From the NCBI RefSeq assembly GCF_003228315.1, contig NZ_CP029693.1, positions 6,544,501-6,608,500 of the forward strand: a stretch of 64,000 bases of DNA, read 5' to 3'. The notes under the pieces are model-generated. The model saw only the letters and a program-made list of their open reading frames with translations. It searched no databases and was not told the origin of the DNA. This document shows positions 25,837 to 32,602 of this stretch, piece after piece (positions within the stretch are counted from its first letter, which is position 1; each line of letters opens with the position of its first letter). The DNA is from Pseudomonas putida (GTDB lineage Bacteria > Pseudomonadota > Gammaproteobacteria > Pseudomonadales > Pseudomonadaceae). A program made the position numbers and the translations under genes.

Positions 25837-25860
25837 GCATCTCGCGCTGCTTCAGGCCAT
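25823..25860 (-). terminator. intrinsic terminator of the DUF417 gene, inside the AraC 3' end
   Basis: Read on the minus strand, ATGGCCTGA pairs with TCAGGCCAT and is followed at once by a run of six T. It lies 20 bp past the DUF417 stop. On the plus strand the same bases encode the final residues and stop codon of the RclR-like gene, so one hairpin serves both. Confidence 0.75.
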
Positions 25861-25880
25861 CTCGAAACACTCTCATGGGT

Positions 25881-26390
25881 TCAGCGGTTTTCCAGTTCCG
25901 CCAGCGAGTGGCCGGCGATAAACACCGAGGCGGCAAGCAGGCCGATGTCTTTCAGGAGGAACTGGCCCGGCGCTACGGAAATGCCCGGGAAGCCGAGGCC
26001 GGGTTCAATCACCCCGGGGGTCGAGAACATGAAGCTGATGGTGGTGAAGAACAACCCGGCGGACAACGCGCCACCGATCAAAGACAGCTTGGGCGACACC
26101 AGGCGTGCGGCAATCAGCACGCCAATCGAGACCTCCAGAACACCCAGCAGGGCCGAGAACGTGTCGACGCTGAAGATCTGATAAACCCAACCCAGCAATG
26201 GGCTGTTGCCCACCAGAGGCACCAGTCCCATAGCTTCGTAGTGGGTGAATTTCATGCCACCGAACCAGAAGTAGATGACGGCCAGGGCGAGATAAATACC
26301 GTAGATGCCCAGTGCCGTGACTGTGCTGCCGAGGGTCGAATGGTCGTTCACGCGGCCGGTTGGGTGGTTCTCGATGTTCAGGGTTTTCAT
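25881..26390 (-). CDS. DUF417 inner-membrane protein, RclC/YkgB-like
   Basis: 169 residues with about four hydrophobic segments. YFWFGGMKFTHYEAMGLVPLV is the conserved first-helix and loop region of the DUF417 family, and the C-terminal half has GVLEVSIGVLIAARLV and LLKDIGLLAASVF. E. coli RclC in this family protects against hypochlorous acid by an unknown mechanism. The ATG has GGAAG eight bases upstream; a longer frame begins ten codons earlier without support. It faces an RclR-like regulator with a shared terminator. Confidence 0.87.
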   Translation of the reverse strand: MKTLNIENHPTGRVNDHSTLGSTVTALGIYGIYLALAVIYFWFGGMKFTHYEAMGLVPLVGNSPLLGWVYQIFSVDTFSALLGVLEVSIGVLIAARLVSPKLSLIGGALSAGLFFTTISFMFSTPGVIEPGLGFPGISVAPGQFLLKDIGLLAASVFIAGHSLAELENR

Positions 26391-26545
26391 GATCAAGGCT
26401 TCCAGTAGTGGGGGTGGCAAAGGCTATCGAGCGGCCCGACTCGGTTGGTGTCGGGCTTGTCGATAGTGTTGGCTTTGCCGGCACGTACCGGGCTGCCGAG
26501 CGTATTGCGTTCGATGCAGATCGTCTTGAGCGGGGTTGCAATGAG

Positions 26546-27451
26546 TCAGACCTGCGCAGGTTTCTGCTTGATCCATCTATCAAGCTCCGCAACCATCCTG
26601 TTCACCTCACTGTCCTCCCGCTCCGAAGGGCGGACAATGGCGTTCCAGGCGATGTCCAGGCCGTCATTCAGGGCGGCCCATGCCAGCTCTCCACGTTCCA
26701 GGCTCGGGGTCACCAGGTCCCGTTGCAGGATGCTGATGCCGTAGCCCGAGCGCACCAGTTCGACGATGGCTTCGATCAACTCCACGGTGATCATGCGTCG
26801 CGGCAGGATGCTGGCGGGGGCGAAGAAACGGTCGTATTCCCAGCCGCTGGCGCGGTCGGTGGAATAGGTCACCAGGTTGTAGGTCTTGAAGTCTTCCGCG
26901 TAGATGGCCTTTCTGCCCGCCAGCGGGTGATCGGTGGCCATGATCGCGATCAGGTCGTCGCGAAACAGCGGCAGTTTGGCAACGCCGCTGGGCACCATGC
27001 CGTCGTCGATGATCGAGACATCCAGCTTGCCTTGCATGAGGCTTGCGTAGACGTCATCCCGGGGCACGGTCACCAGGGTGATTTCGATGTCCGGGCGCAG
27101 GCTGGAGTAGTGCTTGATGAATTTCGGAATCCAGCGAAACGGACCATAAGACGTGACGCCCATGCGCACAAACGCCGTGACGCCACCGGCCATGGAGCGG
27201 GCCTCGGACTCGGCTTCATTGAGGATCGCGATGATGTCCCTGGCGGCGCGCTCCAGACGCACGCCGGCCGGGCTGAGGCGCATTTTTCCGCCGGAGCGTT
27301 CCGTCAGGCTCACCCCCAACCGACGCTCGGCTTCGCGTATGCGGTGGCTGACGGCGGAGGGGGTCAGCCATAAACGTTCGGCCACCGCCGTGATCGATTC
27401 GACTTCCGACAGGGTTTGCAGCATCACCAGGTGATCGAGTGTCAGTCTCAT
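26546..27451 (-). CDS. LysR-family transcriptional regulator
   Basis: 301 residues. The HTH region is ESITAVAERLWLTPSAVSHR, then ERSGGKMRLSPAGVRLE, an effector domain with DVSIIDDGMVPSG, and GYGISILQRD. It is divergent from the BesD-family oxygenase and quaternary-amine binding-protein genes (108-bp gap with an ATAATT-N15-AATTAT repeat), so it is their likely regulator. Confidence 0.9.
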   Translation of the reverse strand: MRLTLDHLVMLQTLSEVESITAVAERLWLTPSAVSHRIREAERRLGVSLTERSGGKMRLSPAGVRLERAARDIIAILNEAESEARSMAGGVTAFVRMGVTSYGPFRWIPKFIKHYSSLRPDIEITLVTVPRDDVYASLMQGKLDVSIIDDGMVPSGVAKLPLFRDDLIAIMATDHPLAGRKAIYAEDFKTYNLVTYSTDRASGWEYDRFFAPASILPRRMITVELIEAIVELVRSGYGISILQRDLVTPSLERGELAWAALNDGLDIAWNAIVRPSEREDSEVNRMVAELDRWIKQKPAQV

Positions 27452-27467
27452 GGCGGGCGACCTGAAA

Positions 27468-27494
27468 ATAATTCACAAAATGGCGGAAAATTAT
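27468..27494. promoter_or_regulatory. LysR operator before the BesD-family gene
   Basis: ATAATT-N15-AATTAT is an inverted repeat of LysR-site dimensions, 17 nt from the LysR start and 66 nt from the oxygenase start in the divergent gap. Confidence 0.5.
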
Positions 27495-27552
27495 GAGCGT
27501 GACTTGTTTCTGGCGGCGATGCAATCTCGATTCCGCAGAGCCACTGGAGACC

Positions 27553-27560
27553 AACAATAA
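27553..27560 (+). promoter_or_regulatory. A-rich Crc/Hfq-type motif at the oxygenase start
   Basis: AACAATAA fits AANAANAA and its last base is the A of the ATG start codon, with GGAGACC just upstream. This is the position where Hfq/Crc binding blocks initiation in known Pseudomonas targets. Confidence 0.5.
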
Positions 27561-28399
27561 TGACCACCCTGCCTTTCACACCTGCGCCAACCCTGGACGA
27601 TGTCGTCGATCTTGCGCGTTATCCCATCACCGATCGCGGCAGCGCCGCTTATCTCGAGCTGGTCGCCCGCAGCCAATCGTTGCTGGAACAAGAGGGCGTG
27701 GCGATCTTCCCGGGTTTCGTTCGCGAACCTTCGGTTGTTGCCATGGCCGACCAGACCCTGGCGCTGCATTCGCGCATGTTCCAGTTCCGCGAAGACCATA
27801 CGGTTTACTTCAAGCCTCAGGATGAAAGCGTTGATCCGCAGCATCCGTTGCGGCGCTTGATGAGCACCGAAAAAGACACCGTGGCCTATGCAGATATTCC
27901 GGCGGCCCACGGGATTCGGCAGGTCTACGAGTCGGACGACGTGCTGGCTTTCATCAAGGACGTTCTGGGCCTGGACACGCTCTATCGCCATGCCGATCCT
28001 CTGGCGGCCCTGAACCTGCAAGGCTTCACCGCAGGGCAGCAATTGGGCTGGCACTTCGATCGCTCCGACTTCAGTGTCACGCTGTCGCTTCAGGCGGCAA
28101 ATGCCGGCGGGGATTTCGAATACGTGCGTATGCTGCGCAACGAAAACGATGATTGTTATGACGCGGTCCGGGGCTTCCTCGATGACCCGACAACGCAACA
28201 GATCGAGGTTCTGCCCCAGGTGCCGGGGACGCTGACTTTGTTCCGTGGTCGTTATTCACTGCATCGAGTGACGCCGGTGGAAGGGGACCGATTGCGACTC
28301 AACGCGGTGCTTGCCTATGTCGATCAACCCAATGTCGAATTCAGCGCCTATGCCCGCCAGCTGTTCTACGGACGCACCTCGGTTGAGCCGCTGGTTTAG
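27560..28399 (+). CDS. Fe(II)/2-oxoglutarate oxygenase of the BesD/HalD family, with intact HxD
   Basis: 279 residues in the family that NCBI labels HalD/BesD halogenases. Iron ligands appear to be His165 and Asp167 (GWHFDRSDF) with distal His235 (RYSLHRV). Arg244 (EGDRLRL) is the likely 2-oxoglutarate anchor. Radical halogenases of this family replace the Asp by Gly or Ala to make room for chloride; this protein keeps Asp, so hydroxylation, desaturation or demethylation is more likely than chlorination. Its neighbour is a choline/betaine-type binding protein, so the substrate may be an amino acid betaine or other quaternary amine. The substrate is inference; the family and motif are read directly. 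Confidence 0.83.
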   Translation: MTTLPFTPAPTLDDVVDLARYPITDRGSAAYLELVARSQSLLEQEGVAIFPGFVREPSVVAMADQTLALHSRMFQFREDHTVYFKPQDESVDPQHPLRRLMSTEKDTVAYADIPAAHGIRQVYESDDVLAFIKDVLGLDTLYRHADPLAALNLQGFTAGQQLGWHFDRSDFSVTLSLQAANAGGDFEYVRMLRNENDDCYDAVRGFLDDPTTQQIEVLPQVPGTLTLFRGRYSLHRVTPVEGDRLRLNAVLAYVDQPNVEFSAYARQLFYGRTSVEPLV

Positions 28400-28410
28400 C
28401 GTTCGCCCAT

Positions 28411-28418
28411 AACAACAA
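28411..28418 (+). promoter_or_regulatory. A-rich Crc/Hfq-type motif between oxygenase and binding-protein genes
   Basis: CATAACAACAAGAAC contains AACAACAA, matching AANAANAA and the best-known Crc targets. A second fit, AATAAAAA, lies at 28461-28468, nearer the binding-protein start. It suggests carbon-source control of the uptake gene. Confidence 0.5.
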
Positions 28419-28487
28419 GAACCATGGATTCACGACTTCGCACCACAGTTCGCTGCCCCCAATAAAAACGATTCGGAGCGTCTGATC

Positions 28488-29456
28488 ATGAAAAACCGCA
28501 AGCGTGTGCTGGCCTCATTACTCACCCTCGGCTTGCTCGCAGGCAGTGCTGCAAGCCAGGCCTCGGGATGGTGCGATTCGGGCAAACCGGTGAAGTTCGC
28601 CGGCCTGAACTGGGAAAGCGGGATGCTGCTCACCGACATCATGATGATCGTGCTCAAGGACGGCTACGGCTGCACGACCGACCAGATGGTGGGCAACACC
28701 ATCATTCTCGAGACTGCGCTGGCCGGTAATGACATCCAGGTGTTTGGCGAAGAGTGGATGGAACGTAGCGAGGTCTGGAAGAAGGCCGCGGCCGCGGGCA
28801 AGGTCATCGGTGTTGGTGGGCCGATCGTCGGCGGGACCCAGGGCTGGTACGTGCCGCGTTATGTGGTCGAGGGGGACAAAAAACGCAACCGGCCCGCCCA
28901 GGCGCCCGAGCTCAAGAGCGTCGCCGACCTGAGCAAATATCCGACGGTGTTCAAGGACTCGGAGGAGCCGTCCAAGGGACGCTTCTACAACTGCCCGGCA
29001 GGATGGATCTGTGAGCAGGACAACACCGAGATGCTCAAGGAGTACGGCCTGGAAAACACTTTCACCAACTTCCGCCCGGGCACCGGCGCGGCCCTGGATG
29101 CGGCGGTGCTGTCCAGTTACAAGCGGGGTGAGCCAGTGCTGTTCTACTACTGGTCGCCGACGCCGTTGATGGGGCAGATCGATGCCATCCGCCTGGAAGA
29201 AAAGCCCGGCGTCGACAAAAACGTCGTGACCATGGTCGGCCTCTCCAGCACCTTTCATCAGCAGGCGCCTGAACTGGTCTCGGTGCTGGAGAAGGTCAAT
29301 ATTCCCATCGAGCTGTTGAACCAGAACCTGGCGCGCATGACCAGCGAGCGCATCGAATCACCGAAACTGGCCAGGATATTCCTCAAGGAACACCCGGAAG
29401 TCTGGCACGCGTGGGTCGATGAGACGGCGGCGAAAAAGATCGAGGCATCGCTCTAG
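28488..29456 (+). CDS. ABC substrate-binding protein for choline/betaine-like quaternary amines (OpuAC family)
   Basis: 322 residues. A signal peptide (MKNRKRVLASLLTLGLLAGSA.., cleaved near SQASG) precedes an OpuAC-type fold with aromatic residues for cation-pi binding, for example GLNWESGM, EEWMERSEVW and LFYYWSPT. Paired Cys residues (NCPAGWIC) are typical of periplasmic members. It would capture a quaternary ammonium compound for an ABC importer. No permease or ATPase gene is adjacent, so it must use a shared transporter. It follows the BesD-family oxygenase by 88 bp under the same LysR promoter. Confidence 0.88.
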   Translation: MKNRKRVLASLLTLGLLAGSAASQASGWCDSGKPVKFAGLNWESGMLLTDIMMIVLKDGYGCTTDQMVGNTIILETALAGNDIQVFGEEWMERSEVWKKAAAAGKVIGVGGPIVGGTQGWYVPRYVVEGDKKRNRPAQAPELKSVADLSKYPTVFKDSEEPSKGRFYNCPAGWICEQDNTEMLKEYGLENTFTNFRPGTGAALDAAVLSSYKRGEPVLFYYWSPTPLMGQIDAIRLEEKPGVDKNVVTMVGLSSTFHQQAPELVSVLEKVNIPIELLNQNLARMTSERIESPKLARIFLKEHPEVWHAWVDETAAKKIEASL

Positions 29457-29460
29457 AAAC

Positions 29461-29562
29461 CTGTAGGAGCGAGCCTGCTCGCGATGGACGTCAACGATAA
29501 CGCGGGCTGTCTGGATGAGCGCGTTGCCTGAACCTCCATCGCGAGCAGGCTCGCTCCTACAG
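29461..29562. repeat. REP pair (REPIN), 102 bp, identical to the copy at 32179
   Basis: Inverted CTGTAGGAGCGAGCCTGCTC arms. All 102 bases, including the spacer GGCTGTCTGGATGAGCGCGT, match the pair at 32179-32280 by eye, implying a recent copying event. Confidence 0.94.
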
Positions 29563-29572
29563 TTGTCTTCTA

Positions 29573-30331
29573 TCAGGCGAGATACCCCGAAACGCCATCC
29601 CACAGCAGCTTCACCGCCGTCACCACCAGCAGGCCGTAGCAGGCGCGGTACATCTGGCGCTGGTCCAGGCGTGCATGCAGTCGCCAGCCCAGCCAGACCC
29701 CGCTGGGCACGGCCAGCAGGCAGATGCCCATCAGGCTCAGGACGTTGCCTGTCGGTTTGGCCAGCAGCAACCACGGTGCGGCTTTCATCAGATTACCCAC
29801 GGTAAAGAACATGCTGGTCGTCCCGGCATACACCTGCTTGCTCAGGCCCAGCGGCAGCAGGTAGATCGCCAGCGGTGGGCCGCCTGAGTGCGCCACCATC
29901 GTCGTGATGCCGGATGTGAAGCCGGCGGCCACCGCCTTGGGCGACGAACGCGGTCGCACCCTGACTTCACCGCCGGCCTTGAACCAGAGACCGACAAACA
30001 CCAGCGTGATCGCCGCCATCACGATGGCGACCACGCGGTGGTCCACCACCCGGAAAAACAGGTAGCCGATGCCGATGCCCACCACCAGCCCGGGTACCAG
30101 CAGTTTCAGGTCCGGCTTCGACCAAGTGGAGGGTTTCCAGTAGCGCAGGCCGAACAGGTCCATGGCGATGAACAGCGGCGCGAGCAGGCCACCGGCAGTG
30201 ATCGGGTCCATCACCAGCGACAGCAGCGGAATGCCGACGATGGCAAAACCGCCGCCGAACGCGCCCTTCATGAAACAGATCAGAAAGACGCCGGCGAAGG
30301 TGACAAGGATCGTGGTGAGGGTCAGGTCCAA
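29573..30331 (-). CDS. TSUP/TauE-family membrane exporter
   Basis: About 252 residues with eight hydrophobic segments. MKGAFGGGFAIVGIPLLSL and the repeat VAAGFTSGITTMVAHSGGPP are the paired signatures of sulfite/organosulfonate exporters of the TauE/SafE family. The start chosen is a TTG preceded by AGGAG with eight-base spacing; an ATG ten codons upstream (30361) has no ribosome site, and a still longer frame runs antisense to the neighbouring regulator. It is divergent from a MocR-type regulator gene, echoing the TauR/TauE pairing, so a sulfonate or related small anion is a reasonable guess. Confidence 0.85.
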   Translation of the reverse strand: MDLTLTTILVTFAGVFLICFMKGAFGGGFAIVGIPLLSLVMDPITAGGLLAPLFIAMDLFGLRYWKPSTWSKPDLKLLVPGLVVGIGIGYLFFRVVDHRVVAIVMAAITLVFVGLWFKAGGEVRVRPRSSPKAVAAGFTSGITTMVAHSGGPPLAIYLLPLGLSKQVYAGTTSMFFTVGNLMKAAPWLLLAKPTGNVLSLMGICLLAVPSGVWLGWRLHARLDQRQMYRACYGLLVVTAVKLLWDGVSGYLA

Positions 30332-30433
30332 AAGGCGCTCTCCTGTGTCGGGGTATTTCATTGCGCGTGGCTGGGTAGCCATAATGTCAACCACAACCTG
30401 TCTCACAAAAAGTGCCAGTTTCGAGGTTTTTTC

Positions 30434-31919
30434 ATGGGCCAGTTTTCCAGCCGCAATGGCGCCGTCACGCGTGGTGCGGAGCGCCGGATCTATGCCGGTC
30501 TGCGGGCGCAGATAGAGCAGGGCACGCTGGCTGCAGGCACGAAACTGGTGTCGACCCGGGCCCTGGCTGTCGAGCTTGGCGTATCGCGAACGACAGTCAC
30601 GGCAGCCTACGAACAACTGGCCGCCGAAGGTTTTGTCATCACCACCAAGGGCAAGGCGGCCACTGTTGCCCCTGTGATCGGCGCTCCGTCGGTACACGCC
30701 CAGAAGCAGACGGCATCGCCACCCATATTGTCCCGCTACGGCCAGCGTGTGGCCGGCATCACGCCCTACAGCATGGCGACACCCCATGCCCGCATCGATT
30801 TCCGGTACGGCTCGGTCGCCACCCGTGATTTCCCGGCGCTGGGTTGGCAGCGCGCTTATCGCAGCGAACTGGTCAAGCGCCAGCCGAGCCAGGCTTACGG
30901 CCAGCCCGAAGGGGAGGCGCGCCTGCGCATGGCGTTGCAAGGGTATCTGCGACGGGCGCGGGGCCTGACCTGCGAGGCGGATCAGATCCTCGTGGTGCAT
31001 GGCTCGCAGCAGGGGCTGGACCTGTGCGCGCGCCTGCTGCTGAACCCGGAAGATGCCTTCGTCTTCGAGGACCCCCGGCTATCGCATGGCCCGCTACAGC
31101 TTCGAGGCCACGGGCGCGATGGCGCTGCCAGTCGCCGTCGACGGGGCCGGGCTGGATAGCGGCGCTCTGCCGGAAAATGACCGCGTGCGCCTGGCCTACG
31201 TGACGCCGTCGCATCAGTTTCCCATGGGCGCGGTGCTTTCAGTCGCGCGTCGCCTGGAGCTGTTGGAGTGGGCGCATCGGCATCGCGCCTGGATCATCGA
31301 AGACGATTACGGCGGCGAGTTCCGCTACGGCCAGCGCCCCATCGATGCGTTGCAATCGATGGATACCCAGGCGCGGGTCATTTATGTCGGGACCTTCTCC
31401 AAGGCCCTGTCGCCGCAGCTCCGGCTAGGGTATCTGGTGCTGCCACGGGAACTGGTCCACGTGTTTCGTGAAGCCAAACGGCTGACGGATCGCCACTCGC
31501 CGCGTTGGGAACAGAACGTGCTGGCCTCGCTGATCGAAAGCGGCACCTACGAGCGTCACGTCCGCCGCCTGCGCCGCAGCAACGAACAGCGGCGCAAGGC
31601 ACTGCTGGCAGCGTTCGAGCAGCATCTGGCGGGATACGGGCAATTGGTCGGCGTGGCGGCGGGCCTGCATGGCGTGCTGCTGTTGCCGACGCTTCGTGCC
31701 GGGGACGAGGCGCGGTTGCAAGTGCTGGCGCTGGAGCGCGGGGTAGGGGTGTATCCGCTGTCACCGCTGTTTGCCGATGCCGCGTCACCCGCGCCGGATC
31801 GGCCCGCCGGGCTGATCCTGGGCTACGCCGGGCTGACGGTGCAGGAGATACAGGAAGGGATTGGCCTACTGGCCGACGTCATCCGCAATATTGCCCATGA
31901 GCCTGATACCCACCTGTAG
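30434..31919 (+). pseudogene. MocR/PdxR/TauR-type regulator, broken by a frameshift
   Basis: The N-terminal part has a GntR winged helix (STRALAVELGVSRTTVTAAY) and the start of an aminotransferase-like domain up to DAFVFEDP. The rest (GYRMARYSFEATGAM.., EDDYGGEFRY, the PLP-lysine region GTFSKALSPQLRLGY) continues in another frame. The switch falls at a C5 tract at 31072-31076; four C would restore GAC CCC GGC TAT and a single intact protein of about 495 residues. So the gene carries one extra C, either a real inactivating insertion or a sequencing error. MocR proteins are PLP-dependent regulators of amine, GABA, taurine or vitamin B6 genes. It is divergent from the TSUP exporter. Confidence 0.85.
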
Positions 31920-32003
31920 GAGCGAGCCTGCTCGCGATGGCGTCAGGTCAGTCAATGTTATGTGGCTGATAAACCGCTATCGCGAGCAGGCTCGCTCCTA
32001 CAG
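31914..32003. repeat. REP pair (REPIN), about 90 bp
   Basis: Inverted GTAGGAGCGAGCCTGCTCGC arms, 90-bp class, starting inside the last codons of the MocR pseudogene. First of three consecutive pairs. Confidence 0.92.
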
Positions 32004-32046
32004 TGGTCTATGGCCAGACGCGAATATTGAGTACACCCGTTGAACC

Positions 32047-32135
32047 AGTGGGAGCGGGCTTGCCCGCGATGGCGTCAAGTCAATCAACATTTATGTGCCT
32101 GACAAACCGCTATCGCGAGCAGGCTCGCTCCCACA
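32047..32135. repeat. REP pair (REPIN), about 89 bp, mixed arms
   Basis: The left arm is the GGGAGCGGGCTTGCCCGCGA variant and the right arm is the common CGCGAGCAGGCTCGCTCCCA form, so the two halves are of different sequence type. Second of three consecutive pairs. Confidence 0.88.
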
Positions 32136-32178
32136 TTGGTCCTTGGCCAGTCCCGGATATTGCGTCCACCCTCTGAAC

Positions 32179-32280
32179 CTGTAGGAGCGAGCCTGCTCGC
32201 GATGGACGTCAACGATAACGCGGGCTGTCTGGATGAGCGCGTTGCCTGAACCTCCATCGCGAGCAGGCTCGCTCCTACAG
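32179..32280. repeat. REP pair (REPIN), 102 bp, identical to the copy at 29461
   Basis: Third of three consecutive pairs, matching 29461-29562 over its whole length while the neighbouring pairs differ. This points to recent duplication or conversion. Confidence 0.94.
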
Positions 32281-32460
32281 TGTTTTTGGGAAACCTGCGA
32301 ATCTCTGACTAAAGAAATCCCCAGTACGCATGGGAGATTTACTGGCAGCAGGTGCTGTTCCTCTTGATACCGATCGGTCATCCACTGACTTACCTTACCC
32401 AAAGCGATGCGCATCGTCGCTGCGGTCCGCTTCATGGGACCCGCCTTGCAGTCAAACCAT

Positions 32461-32468
32461 AACAACAA
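32461..32468 (+). promoter_or_regulatory. A-rich Crc/Hfq-type motif before the leader ORF
   Basis: CCATAACAACAAGAGAAC contains AACAACAA, the same core as the amiE Crc target, 12 nt from the ATG of the 23-codon ORF. This is where a catabolic mRNA would be silenced during catabolite repression. Confidence 0.55.
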
Positions 32469-32479
32469 GAGAACTGAGC

Positions 32480-32551
32480 ATGTCCAAGCCCACCGTAGTT
32501 TCCATTCCTCCTGAAATCTGCCCTCCATCGCCCAACACACAGCGCGGCTGA
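32480..32551 (+). CDS. 23-codon leader ORF or gene remnant upstream of the MFS/opine-type operon
   Basis: The ORF begins MSKPTVVSIPPEICPPSP and stops after 23 codons. A purine-rich AAGAGAAC lies before the ATG, and a Crc-type motif overlaps that region. Its TGA stop is the first three bases of a perfect hairpin (TGACCGG-TTGC-CCGGTCA, 32549-32566), followed by ATCCG-AA-CGGAT at 32570 and then the ribosome site of the MFS gene. This could be a regulatory leader peptide or the surviving 5' end of a deleted catabolic gene. I do not recognise the peptide. Confidence 0.4.
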   Translation: MSKPTVVSIPPEICPPSPNTQRG

Positions 32552-32581
32552 CCGGTTGCCCGGTCAAGCATCCGAACGGAT
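32549..32581 (+). promoter_or_regulatory. two adjacent hairpins between leader ORF and MFS start
   Basis: TGACCGG-TTGC-CCGGTCA (32549-32566) overlaps the leader stop codon, and ATCCG-AA-CGGAT (32570-32581) lies just before AAGAGGAG, the MFS ribosome site. Ribosome position on the leader could decide whether the first hairpin forms. A role in coupling or attenuation is inference. Confidence 0.4.
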
Positions 32582-32602
32582 TCCAAGAGGAGCAAAAAAC
32601 CA

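Noticed and set aside
27560..28399. Calling the BesD-family enzyme a halogenase
   Set aside because: Known halogenases of the family lack the Asp of HxD; this protein keeps it, so chlorination is not the favoured prediction.
29888..30433. Upstream extension of the MocR frame
   Set aside because: It overlaps the exporter gene on the other strand and is not protein-like; the ATG at 30434 with GAGG upstream begins the conserved regulator.
29573..31000. 475-residue version of the TSUP exporter
   Set aside because: The extra N-terminal 200 residues are antisense to the MocR gene and lack any membrane or exporter features.
32330..32551. 73-residue frame containing the leader ORF
   Set aside because: The upstream start lacks a ribosome site and composition changes at the internal ATG 32480, which has the purine-rich site and Crc-type motif.
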